In this document: positions 33,834 through 44,575 of the stretch, piece by piece
Position numbering within the stretch: position 1 is the first letter of the stretch
How the letters are laid out: the number at the start of each line of letters is the position of its first letter
Assembly (NCBI RefSeq): GCF_028583425.1
Contig: NC_072802.1
Span: 11,913,926-11,977,925 of the forward strand
Reading direction: 5' to 3'
From: Eublepharis macularius
Lineage: Eukaryota > Chordata > Lepidosauria > Squamata > Eublepharidae
DNA length: 64,000 nt
Made by a program: the position numbers and the translations under genes
The notes under the pieces: model-generated
Told to the model about the DNA's origin: nothing
Databases searched by the model: none
Seen by the model: only the letters and a program-made list of their open reading frames with translations

Positions 33834-36278
33834 TCAGAACCTTGTAATTATGGGTGACTTCAACTTCCCCGATGTGTGCTGGGAGACAGGCTCAGCAAAG
33901 CGTCATGAATCACGCAATTTCCTGACCTGCCTGGCCGATAACTTCCTTTTCCAAATGATGGAGGAAGCTACAAGGGGCTCGGCTATACTAGACTTAATAT
34001 TAACCAACAGGAAAGAATTGGTAGATGGGGTGAAGGTGGTGGGGACCTTAGGGGGAAGTGACCATGTCCTCCTTGAATTCTAGTTGCTGTGGGGAGCCAA
34101 GGAAGTTCATAGCCAGACTCCTAGGTTAGATTTTCGTAGGGCCAACTTCGATGAACTCAGAGGCTTGATGAGAGTCATTCCATGGGGAGTGTGCTGGAAG
34201 GGAAAGGAGCGAGTGAAGGGTGGGCCATTCTCAAACACGAGCTTTTGCAAGCTCAAGCCCTCACTATCCCAGCAAGACGGAAACATGGTAAGGGCTCCAA
34301 GAAACCAATGTGGATGCACAGAGAGCTCCAGAATAAGCTAAGGGAGAAAAAGGAAATGTTCAGGAAATGGAGAGAAGGACAGACCTCTAAAGAGGAGTAT
34401 ATGAGGGTTACTAGGTACTGCAGATCAGCCATCAGAGAGGCCAAAGCTCAGTATGAGCTGGGTCTGGCCAGGAGGGCTCGCTACAATAAGAAAAACTTCT
34501 ACGGATATGTGAGAAGCAAACGCAAGGTAAAAGAGGCAATTGGACCGCTGTTGGGAGTAGATGGAGAAACTCTCATGCAGGACAGAGAAAAAGCAGACAG
34601 GCTTAATGACTTTTTTGCCTCTGTTTTCTCCCTGAAGAACTCAGGCACATCTAGAGATAGTAGAAAATGTGGCAGGACACCTGAGTGGCTAATTGACATT
34701 GACAGAGAGGTAGTGGAGAGGCATCTGGCTGCACTGGATGAATACAAATCCCCTGGGCCGGATGGGGTGCACCCAAGAGTGCTGAAAGAACTTTCCAGAG
34801 AACTTGCAGAACCCCTGTCCATCATCTTCAAGGCCTCCTGGAGGACTGGGGATGTGCCACAAGATTGGAGAAGAGTGAATGTTATCCCAATCTTTAAGAA
34901 AGGGAGGAAGGATGACCCGGGAAACTACAGGCCAGTCAGTCTGACTTCTGTTGCTGGGAAGATATTAGAACAGATTTTAAAGGGATCAATCTGTAAGCAT
35001 CTGAAGGACCGCTCAGTGATCCGGGGAAGTCAGCATGGTTTTGTTCCTAACAGATCCTGCCAGACCAACCTGGTTTCCTTCTTTGATCAAGTGACCAGCT
35101 TACTGGATCGGGGGAACTCTGTTGACGTGATTTATCTGGATTTCAGTAAAGCTTTTGATAAGGTCCCCCATGACATTCTGATGGGCAAACTGGAAGACTG
35201 TGGAGTAGACTATATGACAGTTTGGTGGATAGGGAACTGGTTGGAGGACCGCACTCAAAGAGTGGTGGTCAACAGCGTTTCATCAGATTGGAGGGAGGTG
35301 TCCAGTGGGGTGCCGCAGGGCTCGGTTTTGGGCCCGGTACTTTTCAATATTTTTATCAATGATCTGGATGAAGGAGTGGAAGGGCTGCTCATTAAATTTG
35401 CTGATGATACCAAATTGGGAGGAGTAGCAAACACCCAAGAAGATAGAATTAAAATTCAACAAGACCTGAATACTCTGGAGAAGTGGGCAGCTGTGAATAG
35501 GATGCAATTCAACAAAGACAAGTGCACAGTATTACATCTGGGCCACAAAAATGAGAAGCACAAATACTGGATGGGGGATACACTTCTGGGCAGTAGTATA
35601 TGTGAAAGGGATCTTGGGGTAGGAGTGGACTGTAAACTGAATATGAGCAGTCAGTGTGATGCGGTGGCAAAAAAGGCTAATTCAATCCTGGGTTGTATCA
35701 AAGGGGCCATAGCGTCGAAATCGCAGGAGGTCATAGCCCCTCTCTATACTGCCTTGGTCAGGCCACACCTGGAGTATTGTGTGCAGTTCTGGAGGCCTCA
35801 CTTCAAAAAGGATGTGGACAAAATCGAGAGGGTGCAGAGGGGAGCGACAAGAATGATCAGGGGTCTGGAGACTGAGCCCTACGAAGAAAGGCTGAGGGCC
35901 TTGGGAATGTTTAGTTTGGAGAAGAGGAGGTTGAGGGGGGACATGATTGCTCTCTTGAAATATTTGAAAGGCTGTCATTTGGAGGAGGGCAAAGAGCTGT
36001 TCCAGTTGGCAGGAGAGGGTAGGACGCGAAGCAATGGGCTAAAACTACATTCACAAAGGTACCGGCTGGATATTAGGAAAAACTTTTTCACCGTCAGAGT
36101 AGTTCAAAAGTGGAATCAGCTGCCTAGGGAGGTGGTGAGCTCCCCCTCACTGGCAGTTTTCAAGAAGAGGCTGGATGAATACTTGTCAGAGATGCTTTAG
36201 GCTGATCCTGCACTGGGCAGGGGGTTGGACTAGATGGTCTGTATGGCCCCTTCCAATTCTATGATTCTATGATTCTAT
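33834..36278 (+). mobile_element. 5'-truncated CR1 LINE, 2.4 kb
   Basis: Contains the end of the endonuclease, the whole reverse transcriptase and the 3' UTR, terminating in ATTCTATGATTCTATGA repeats typical of CR1. It lies inside an older CR1 in opposite orientation, flanked by a short gatca duplication. Length is about half of a full CR1. Confidence 0.93.
34084..36200 (+). pseudogene. CR1 ORF2 (reverse transcriptase), nearly intact
   Basis: From 33837 the frame encodes the endonuclease end ([14 protein letters not shown] ... [10 protein letters not shown]) to a TAG at 34081-34083. The same frame continues from 34084, and near 34200-34240 the frame shifts to the long open frame that covers 34182-36200 (672 codons). 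That frame carries the RT: SPGPDGVHPRVLKELS, FKKGRKDDPGNYRPVSLTS, VIYLDFSKAFDKVPH, GVPQGSVLGPVLF and the catalytic FADDTKLGG box, then [20 protein letters not shown] and a C-terminus ending KRLDEYLSEML. CR1 RT primes on nicked target DNA. One stop and one frameshift are visible; the element also lacks most of its endonuclease and ORF1. Confidence 0.92.
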
Positions 36279-36519
36279 GATCAGCCTAAAGCATCTCTGA
36301 CAAATATTCATCCACCCTCTTCTTGAAAACTGCCAGTGAAGGGGAGCTCACCACCTCCCAAGGCAGCTGATTCCACTTTTCAACTACTCTGACTGTGAAA
36401 AAGTTCTTCCTAATATCCAGCCGGTACCTTTGCGCATGTAATTTAAGCCCATTGTTTTGGGTCCTACCCTCTGCTGCCAACTGGAACAGCTCCCTGCCCT
36501 CCTCCAAAGTTGTGAAATA

Positions 36520-36685
36520 GTAAACAGTAGCACCTTTAAGACTAACCCACTTTGTTGTAGCATAAGCTTTTGAGAACCACAGCTCTCTTCATCAGATGCA
36601 TTGTCAGAGAGCTATGGTTCTCGAAAGCTTATGCTACAATAAAGTGGGTTAGTCATAAAGGTACTACTGGACTCTTTTCTCCTCT
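36520..36685. repeat. Head-to-head short interspersed repeat, hairpin
   Basis: Two units face each other. Minus-strand unit (36566-36595): CTGATGA, an extra A, GAGAGC/GTTCTC hairpin, then AAAA. Plus-strand unit (36602-36628): same stem with GAAAGC. Both continue into ...TTATGCTACAA(C/T)AAAG and GGGTTAGTC. The whole locus could fold as a hairpin of about 75-bp arms. Confidence 0.75.
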
Positions 36686-37334
36686 GCATTTAGAAGCCTT
36701 TCCTTCTTCTGTTCTTCTGCTTATTTCCTCTGCATTCTTGTAGTTTATTTTTGTGTCATGAGCAGTCCTTTTTTTTTTGCAAAGAAAAAGGGCCAGTACT
36801 CATATATAAGGCTGTACCAATTTCCACCAATTTCCCCCTCACTCTGCAGTTCCCCATTAGGCTGCTCCCAAGGGTCCTCTCTTGCTTTCTCTGGCAGAGT
36901 GGGTCAGAGCACAAGGTTCAGGACTATGGGAGAGCCCTGAAAAAGATGCACGTAGTCAGCAGGGCTGGGTGAGTGCCATCACACATAACAACAGGGCCAT
37001 ATTATTGATAAGGCTGACTAGGTCAAAGCCTAAGGGCCCTGCAGGGATGAGGGGCCCATCATTTTTTTTTTTTGCTGAGGCACAGCCCCACATAAGTTAC
37101 ACTTAATTGATTCTCTTATATAACCTCTATTAATAAGATAATTAACTGCTTCCTTATTGAAGTGAAACAAGTATCCATAAATTAAATATCCTACTATATG
37201 AAAAGCTAAGTGTGTTCCAGCCAACTCACTTCCTACCCTGGTGTGCCACCATCTGGCGCTACCATGGAAGACCAGGCGAGGCACCCATCCCTTCAGAGAA
37301 CATGCCATGGCGGGAAGCCCATGGTGGGAAGCCC
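36686..37334. other. Unassigned stretch
   Basis: No gene or named repeat seen. AT-rich around 37080-37200. Joins the minisatellite at about 37335. Confidence 0.4.
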
Positions 37335-38770
37335 ATGCCCGCCCCACGCCTTCACCCAACTGGGATCAGGTGCGGAGCAGGGGGAAATGCCCACCCCACG
37401 CCTTCACCCAACTGGGATCAGGTGCGGAGCAGGGGAAATGCCCACCCCACGCCTTCACCCAACTGGGATCAGGTGCGGAGCAGGGGGAAATGCCCACCCC
37501 ACGCCTTCACCCAACTGGGATCAGGTGCGGAGCAGGGGGAAATGCCCACCCCACGCCTTCACCCAACTGGGATCAGGTGCGGAGCAGGGGAAATGCCCAC
37601 CCCACACCTTCACCCAACTGGGATCAGGTGCGGAACAGGGGGAAATGCCCACCCCACGCCTTCACCCAACTGGGATCAGGTGCGGAGCAGGGGAAATGCC
37701 CACCCCACACCTTCACCCAACTGGGATCAGGTGCGGAGCAGGGGGAAATGCTTGGCCCCACCTTCACACAGTAGGCTCAGGAGCGGAGCAGGTGGCAATG
37801 CCCACCCCCCACCTTCACCCAGAGGGGATCAGAAGTGGGGCAGGTGGCAATGTCAGCCCCCCCTTCACCTACCTCGGAAAAGGAACAGAGCAAGTGACAA
37901 TGTCCGCCCCCACCTTCACCCAGCTGGATGAAGACGCAGAGCAGGGGGGAATTCACGCCCCCCCCCCCCGCCTTCACCCAGTTAGGATCAGGAACAGCAA
38001 AGGTAAAGGAACAATAGCCGTGAGAGGAGCAGAGCAGGCATTGCCCTCCTCAATGGTCTGGATCAAGAATGGAGCAGGTGGCAATACCTGTTTCCCCTAC
38101 ACCAGTTTGGTGTAGTGGTTAAGAGTGCGGGACTCTAATCTGGAGAGCCGGGTTTGATTCCCTGCTCCTCCACTTGAAGCCAGCTGGGTGACCTTGGGCT
38201 AGTCGCAGTTCTCTGGAGCTCTCTCAGCCCCACCCACCTCACAGGGTGTTTTGTTGTGGGGATATTAATAACATACTTTGTAAACAGCTCTGACTGGGCA
38301 TTAAGTTGTCCTGAAAGGCGGTATATACATTGAATGTTATTATGTTATTATTATTATTCAACCCACCGGAATCAGGCAGGGAGCAGGCAGCAATGCCCTC
38401 CCCCTTCACCTAGATTGACTCAGGCACAAAGCAGGAGGCAATTCCCACCCCCTTCACCTGGCCAGGATCAGGAGCAGAGCAAGTGGCAATGCTTGCTCCC
38501 CCTTCATATGGCTGGGTTCATGCATGGAGCAAATGGCAACCCCCCCCCGGCCTTCACCCAGCCGGGAGCAGAGCAGGTGGCAATGCCCACCCCCTGCCTT
38601 CACCTGGCTGGATCAGGAGCGGAGCAGGTGGCAGTACGCATCCCCCACCTCAACCCTGCTGGAGTCAGGCATGGAGCAGGAAGCAATGCCCACCCCCCCT
38701 TCACCGACTGGGATTAGGAGCAGAGCATGAGGCAATGCTCGCACCCGTTCACTCGGCCGGGATCAGTCAC
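37335..38770 (+). repeat. 51-bp minisatellite, interrupted by a SINE
   Basis: The unit (about 51-52 bp: CCCACGCCTTCACCCAACTG, GGATCAGGTGCGGAGCAGGG, GAAATGCCCAC) repeats about eight times with near identity from 37335 to 37760, then five more diverged units reach 38100. After the SINE, seven or so degenerate units continue to about 38770. All three frames are open over the regular part because 51 is divisible by three in most units; I regard these frames as by-products, not genes. Confidence 0.92.
38104..38358 (+). mobile_element. tRNA-derived SINE (Sauria-like) inside the minisatellite
   Basis: tRNA-like head with TAGTGGTTAAGAGTGC (A box) and GGGTTTGATTCCC (B box), then a body with CACCTCACAGGGTGTTTTGT and a tail ending in (ATT)n. 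This head-body-microsatellite tail layout fits squamate tRNA-derived SINEs. It interrupts the array between 38103 and 38359. Confidence 0.8.
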
Positions 38771-39001
38771 AGAAGAGGAGGAGGGAATGCCTGTTTGCCC
38801 ACCCTCTCCTTTCTAGGGCCCAATGTATTTTTTCCCACAACAGGCTTTGTTACTAGTTTTTAATAAATAATAAAAATTTAGTCACTTCAAAATATTACAG
38901 TACTGAACAATTATACCCCCATAATGTGCTTTCCTGAAGAGTTCTGTTCGTGCAATAAAAATATTTTTAAAAATGTAAATAGAATTCTTCAGGAACCCCT
39001 C
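38771..39001. other. Spacer
   Basis: AT-rich spacer with an oligo-A tract and no recognised element. Confidence 0.35.
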
Positions 39002-39385
39002 AAAATGGATATAGGGCTATGTACTGCGGTCTAGTACCTACTGTACCAGGTCAGGCTGTCAGCTGTGGTGGGGTGAAAGACTGAAGTGCCGGAAGGGGCC
39101 TGAAATACCTGAAAACCTAGGGGCCAGGCCATGGGTTAATACAGCCCTGCTACAAACAGCGTCGGATCCAGGCGCACGTACGCCCAGGGCAAACCTTGCC
39201 CGGGCGCTGCCGGCGCTGCGTGATGATGTCACTTTTGTGACGTCATCACGCAGGGTGGGAGCCATGCATGGCAAGCCGGCCGCTCCAGCACCCGGTGAGC
39301 TATGGAACTGGCGGTGGCGCGGGCGTGCGCTGGGGCGGCTGGCTGGCTTGCCACATGCGCAGGACCTCCCAGCCCTGCGCTCAGC
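39002..39385 (+). repeat. First copy of a 384-bp direct repeat flanking L1
   Basis: Identical in length, without indels, to 40189-40572; about 17 base differences by eye. It spans pre-existing sequence plus the first 229 bp of a hAT-like MITE (from 39157). Contains a consensus CRE, TGACGTCA (39238-39245). Confidence 0.93.
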
Positions 39386-40188
39386 TAGATTATGATGGAT
39401 GCATGGGAACAGTTGTGGAAAAATACTCTAAAAATTTCAACGTGTACCATTATTAAAGAGAATGGCTATAAAATGATATACAGATGGTATTTAACACCGA
39501 AAAAGTTAGCCATTGCTAATAAGCAGCTATCCAACAAGTGTTGGAAATGTAAAGAGCATGAAGGTTCTCTATTTCATATGTGGTGGACTTGTGATAAGGC
39601 TAGAGACTTCTGGTCTAAAATATGTACTGAAATGTCTTTAATACTCCAAAATAATGTAGTTAAGAATCCAGAAAAGTTATTGTTATCCTTGCATTTAGAA
39701 GACATTGATAGAAGGGACAGAGTAATACTGTACTATATGATAACGGCGGAAAGAACTTTGTATGCACAATATTCGAAGAAAGAAGAAATACCAAAAACTG
39801 AAGAGTGGATACAAAAAGTGTTATATATGGCGGAAATGGACAAATTAACAAGGAAACTGAGAGAGCAAGATCCGAAGGAATTTTTTGAGGACTGGGGGAA
39901 ACTGAAAAAAGATGGGATGTTAAAGGACAATTATGGTCTTTTGAGTGTTATTAAGTAAGATAAGATATAATGTAAATCTTTACCATTAAGTTTAAAATGA
40001 CAACTAAGAGATAGCATTTGTAACAAGAAACAGGGGGTTGAAGTGCTGTTGGAAGTCAATAGAGGAAAGGGGGAGGGGAGGGGTGGGGAGCATATACTAT
40101 ATATATAGTGGATAATTAGTAAGTAAGATGTAATAACAATATGTATGTTATGTTATGTTAACCATCCAATAAAAAACTTTATTTTAAA
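39386..40188 (+). mobile_element. 5'-truncated L1 with an exceptionally long flanking duplication
   Basis: The L1 begins within the ORF2 C-terminal region and ends in an A-rich tail just before 40189. It is a different subfamily from the copy at 2074. It lies exactly between the two 384-bp repeats, which makes them the target-site duplication in the simplest reading. Ordinary L1 duplications are about 7-20 bp. Confidence 0.85.
39392..39958 (+). pseudogene. L1 ORF2p C-terminal fragment
   Basis: About 188 codons, open to a TAA at 39956-39958. Encodes the C-terminal Cys/His motif CWKCKEHEGSLFHMWWTC and the following region (YYMITAERTLYAQ, LYMAEMDKLTRKLREQD), aligning with residues near 1075 to the end of the ORF2 at 3777-7538. 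The first ATG is not a natural start: the 5' part was lost on insertion. Confidence 0.9.
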
Positions 40189-40572
40189 AAAATGGATATA
40201 GGGCTATGTACTGCGGTCTAGTACCTACTGTACCAGGTCAGGCTGTCAGCTGTAGTGGGGTGAAAGACTGAAGTGCCAGAAGGGGCCTGAAATACCTGAA
40301 AACCTAGGGGCCAGGCCATGGGTTAATACAGCCCTGCTACAAACAGCGCCGGATCCAGGCGCACGTACGCCCGGGGCAAACCTTGCCCGGGCGCTCCCGG
40401 CGCTGCGTGATGACATCACTTTTGTGATGTCATCATGCAGGGCGGGAGCCATGCATGGCAAGCCGGCTGCTCCAGCACCCGGTGAGCCATGGAACTGGCG
40501 GCTGTGCGGGCGTGCGCTGGGGCGGCTGGCTGGCTTGCCGCATGCGCAGGACCTCCCAGCCCTGCACTCAGC
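40189..40572 (+). repeat. Second copy of the 384-bp direct repeat
   Basis: Matches 39002-39385 at a constant offset of 1,187. In this copy the hAT-like MITE that starts at 40344 continues past the end of the repeat to 41009, so this copy marks the original target. Confidence 0.93.
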
Positions 40573-41009
40573 CACCCCGTGCAGCAAGCCAGCTGCCCCA
40601 GTGCACACTCTCGTTGCTGACAGCTCCGCGGCTCACCAGGTGCTGGGGTGGCCGGCTTGCTGCGCGGCCAGCTGAGCGCAGGGCTAGGAGGCCCTCTGCG
40701 CAGTTAGCGTGCCCCGCTGCCCTGTGCCGCCCGCACGGCAAGCCGGCCACCCCAGCGCACAGTGAGCCGCAGAGCTGGCGGCGGCAAGGCCGTGCGCTGG
40801 GGCAGCTGGCTTGCCATGCTGGTGGCTGAGCACAGGGCTGGGAGGTCCTGCGCATGCGGCAAGCCAGCCAGCCGCCCCATCGGCGGGGCTGGTGAGGGTC
40901 TCCCAACCCTGCGCTCAGCCTCCCGGGCAGCTGGCAGCCGCGCCCGGTGCCCCCTCTTTGGCGGCGCCAGGGGCAGGCTACCCCCCTGCCCCCCCTCGAT
41001 CCGGCCCTG
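40344..41009 (+). mobile_element. hAT-like GC-rich MITE (CAGGGCCGGA family)
   Basis: Left end cagcgccgga, right end tccggccctg: terminal inverted repeats. The 8-bp duplication gctacaaa is at 40336-40343 and 41010-41017 (and at 39149-39156 in the duplicated left copy). Body is GC-rich with CRE-like palindrome (40406-40439) and CpG-rich text. A second member in the opposite orientation is at 55772-56182. An 8-bp TSD indicates hAT-type transposition. Confidence 0.82.
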
Positions 41010-41017
41010 GCTACAAA

Positions 41018-41407
41018 AAGCCCTAGTCTCGTGACCACCTTTGGGTTCCCATTGGAGTTGGGGAATTAATGAAGAAATAAAGGACTGAAGGAATCAAGGT
41101 GTGAATTAGGGATCAATTCTTCCTCTGGATGTTTTTTAAAAAAAACTAATTGAAGCCACACGGAAGCCTGATTTGGATTGGGGTCACAGGGGAAGGGAGT
41201 AATTCTTTCCATGTGGTTTCCCCAGTTAAAACCATGAGCCAACTCCTGACCCTATGCCGTGAGCTCTTGAAGGGAGAGTATAGGCATTTCATCTTTCATT
41301 TGGCTTTTTTCATCATGGGTGGTGGTTGAAGTCATGGACTACAGCCAGGGAGGTCTAGATTCAAATCCCCACAGGGTTGCCAATCTCCAGGTGGGGCCTG
41401 GGAATCT
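41018..41407. other. Unassigned stretch with SINE fragment
   Basis: 41318-41390 has a tRNA-like B-box (GGTCTAGATTCAAATCCCC) and is probably a SINE head. The rest is unassigned. Confidence 0.4.
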
Positions 41408-43885
41408 CATGGAATCCTAGAGTTGGAAGGGGTCTTACAGACCATCTAGTCCAACCCCCTGCCCAATGCAGGAACAGCCTAAAGCATCCCCAGCAACTAT
41501 TAGTCTAGCCACTCCTTGAAGGCTGCCAATGAGGCCATTTTTCATTGGCAAATTGGCTAGAATGTATAAGGGTGCTTCAAATGTATGTTGGAAATGTGCT
41601 AAACAAGAAGGAACATTTTTTCATATGTGGTGGACATGTAAGAAAGCAAAGAGTTTCTGGTTACAGATACAATCATCGATTCAGAATATTTTGAAGATTA
41701 AAATACAGTTGAAATTAGAGACTTTTTTGTTGGGAATAATGGATAGCCAGTTGGAAAGAAGCTTTGGAACTTTGTTTTTATATTTGATTATGGCGGCAAG
41801 AGTACTCTATGCACAAAAGTAGAAAACTCCAGCATTGCTTACAGTGGAGTATTGGAGTTTGTGTCAATGGCAAAACTTACTTCACTGATTAGGGAAAAGA
41901 CATTAGTTACATTTTTGACAGAATGGAAACCGTTTATAGACTTTTTACATGAAATGGATAATAAGGATTTGATGACATCTGGATTTATGGATTAAGTACC
42001 ATGAACAATAGAAAAAAGAGGGCTTTTATGTTTAACTTAGAATAAGTGACATTCTGAAAATGATCTATATTTGTGGCGGAGAAAATTGGAACTCAATCTA
42101 TAGTTTAATTTAAGGGTTTCTTTTTCTTTTTTCAGTTGTCTCTGTATTGTTAGTGTGTCTTCTTTTTAGAATGTTTTTTATCCTTTGTGTTTTTGTCTAT
42201 AGTTTTTATGTTATTGTTTATAGTTGTCATATAGCCCCCTGCATATCTGCCATGAGTGTATATGGGCTCTTCCTCTGGTCTCTGAGAGTATGGGAAGTTC
42301 TTTATTGCTGCAATGCCAGTAGGTTATCTCGCAAATGTTTACTTTCTCTCTTTCTCGCTCCACTGAATCTGTGTCCTTGACTGCCAGCTGAAACTAGCAT
42401 GAAATGTATCCTTCTTGAGAACCAAAAGTTCATCTTTCTCACTGTCTACTCTAAAACAGTCTCACTCCAAACCCCCCCCCCCCCTATTAATGGTCCTCTT
42501 TCCCAAGACGGGAATATTCCCTATAACTAACAATGCTAGCCCCATCTTCGTCACTTCTGCCAATTTCACTGTTTAAGCACCTTGTACTGAATGGATCTCT
42601 AATAAATTTACTTCAACTGGAACACCTGTGTGTTAACTGTGGAGAACTTGGGGATGTAACTGCCAAGGACTGACAATAGCTAAATAAAGAAAAAATTATA
42701 ACAAAGACTGCCAATGAGGGGGAATTATCACATCCCTAGGCAGCCGATTCCACTGCTGAATTACTCTTACCATGAAGAAGTTTTTCCTAACGTCGAGCTG
42801 TTCCTCCTGTAGTTTAAACCCATTGTTTCAAGTCCTATCCTCTGTTTCCAACTGGAACAGCTCCCTTCTCTAAATGACAGCCTTTAAATACTTCAGAACG
42901 CAATCATGTTTCCTTGCAATCTCCTCCAAACTGATCTTTTCCAGGTCCTTCAGTCTTTCCTCATAGGGCTTGCACTCCAGGCCCCGATCATCTTGATTGC
43001 TCTCCCCTGCACCCATTCTAATTTGTCCATATTGTTTTTGAAATAAGGCCTCCAAAACTGCACATAATCGTCCAGGTGGGGCCTGAACAACACAGTATAT
43101 AGTGGGACAATGACATCCTGAGATTTGGATATTATGCCTTTGTTGATACACCCCAAGATTGCGTTTGCCTTTTTTGCTGCTGCATCACACTGACTACTCA
43201 TATTTAGCTTCCCATCCACATGTATCCCAAGATCTTGTCTCACACACTGTTCCCCAGAAGTGTATCCCTCATCCAATATGCATGTTTTGCATTTTTGTTG
43301 CCCAGGTGGAGAACCTGGCACTTATCCATGTTAAATAGTATCTTATTCAAATCTGCCCACCTTCCCAGTGTGTTTAGATCTTGTTGAATTCTACCCCTGT
43401 CTGCAAGGGTGTTTGCTACTCCTCCCAGTTTGGTGTCATCTGCAAATTTAATGAGTAATCCCTTCACACCCTTGTCCAGATCATTTATAAAAATACTGAA
43501 AAGCATTGGGCCAAGAACCGAGCCCTCTGGCGTATCACTGGCCATCTCTCTCCAATCAGATGTGATGGCATTGACAACTACTCTCCGGATACAGTTATCC
43601 AGCCAGTTCCCTATCCATCTAACCATCCTAGAGTCTAGTCCACAATCCACCAGTTTACCTATCAGAACATCATGAGGGACCTTGTCAGAGGCTTTACTGA
43701 AACCCAGATAAACTACATCGACAGCATTCCCACGATCCAGTAAGCCTGCCCTGGATCATAGAAGGAGATGAGGTTGGTCTGGCAGGACCTGCTGAAACAA
43801 ATCCCTGCTGCCTTCCCTGTATCACCATGTTGTCTGTCAGATGCTTGCAAACTGATGCCTTTGATACCTGTTCCAGTTTTCTTGG
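41408..43885 (-). mobile_element. CR1 LINE, split by an L1 fragment
   Basis: 3' end at 41408-41534 (minus), then an L1 at 41535-42707, then continuation at 42708-43885 through the RT region. The minus strand encodes [54 protein letters not shown] and, toward 43880, the segment LEQVSKASVCKHL. At least two frameshifts are evident from the frame changes between 42870 and 43942. ctgccaatgagg on both sides (41523-41534, 42708-42719) marks the L1 insertion. Confidence 0.88.
41535..42707 (+). mobile_element. 5'-truncated L1 in CR1, 12-bp TSD
   Basis: Encodes an L1 ORF2 C-terminal fragment with CWKCAKQEGTFFHMWWTC (41580-41640), interrupted by a stop near 41820, followed by about 0.9 kb of 3' UTR-like text and an A-rich end. 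It differs from both other L1 subfamilies in the window. The duplication ctgccaatgagg flanks it. Confidence 0.85.
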
Positions 43886-44575
43886 GGTTGACTGGTTCAC
43901 CGTCATCCCCCTTCTTCTCTTCGTCCTCCGTGCTGTCATCATCGGCTTTGACGGGGACTTCCTTGGGTTTCACCGGTTCCTCAGGTTTCACTGGCTCCTC
44001 CAGCAGGTTCAGCAGGTCCGTTAGGCTGCAGCTGAATAGTTTGCCTTGTCGCCTTAACTTGTCCTTTTGACTCTCTGACTTTCGGGGCGCCCAGTCACGC
44101 GGGGTGGTCAACAGCCAGTTCTGATGCGTCACCCCAGATTTGGGAATTGTCCCAATCCCTCTACCCATTAAACCTCACTCCTGGGCGGGGTGGGTGGAAG
44201 ACTTCTTTGGTATTTCTTTGGGTCCCATACCCGTCTCGTCTGGCATGGTGCAGGTAGCGGATATCAAACCCTTAGTTCCAAAGGACTTCTGCCAAAATGT
44301 CAGGCTCTGCCAGTTAGATCCCCAGTTACTTCACTGCAGACACTTCAGGAGTCCAGTAAAAGTTTCTTTATTAGAGATCCCATCAGTATCAGTGCTCTCA
44401 GACTACAGCATTGGCAGAAGTGATGTAAATGGGCAAAGCAATGTTACTTATAGAGCCCTGGGATAAAGACCGTTAGAATTTAGGCGCACAAGGCCTAGGA
44501 GGTTGGAGGGCGTAGGGCAGGGGAAGACAAGGATGAGCTCATTTCATGTCTCAGGGAGATACTGCTCCAAATGAT
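43886..44575 (-). mobile_element. LTR-retrotransposon remnant (LTR plus N-terminal region), fossil
   Basis: On the minus strand an LTR starting at 44298 in window orientation (tgtcaggctctgcc) extends to about 44560, followed below it by a short coding-like stretch (44168-43886) rich in Pro, Glu and Lys repeats. The layout resembles the Gypsy element at 14520-21274 (same caaaaTGTCAG joint at the LTR edge). A minus-strand AATAAA lies near 44374. Only the 5' end survives, cut by CR1 on the left and L2 on the right. Family call is tentative. Confidence 0.5.

Larger units (their letters stand above)
33762..36510 (-). mobile_element. Older CR1 3' end, split by a younger CR1
   Basis: 33762-33833 and 36279-36510 are the two halves of one minus-strand, 5'-truncated CR1. 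The break falls within the 'cagtgcaggatcagcctaaag' block, and gatca is present on both sides of the insert (33829-33833, 36279-36283). Confidence 0.88.

Noticed and set aside
37335-38100. CRISPR-like spaced repeats
   Set aside because: The array is head-to-tail with no unique spacers, in a vertebrate context.
37210-38115. Long open frames of 177-301 codons in all three frames
   Set aside because: They are the translation of a 51-bp tandem repeat whose length is a multiple of three; no start context or domain.
38104-38170. A functional tRNA gene
   Set aside because: A- and B-box-like sequences are present but the body and (ATT)n tail show it to be a SINE.
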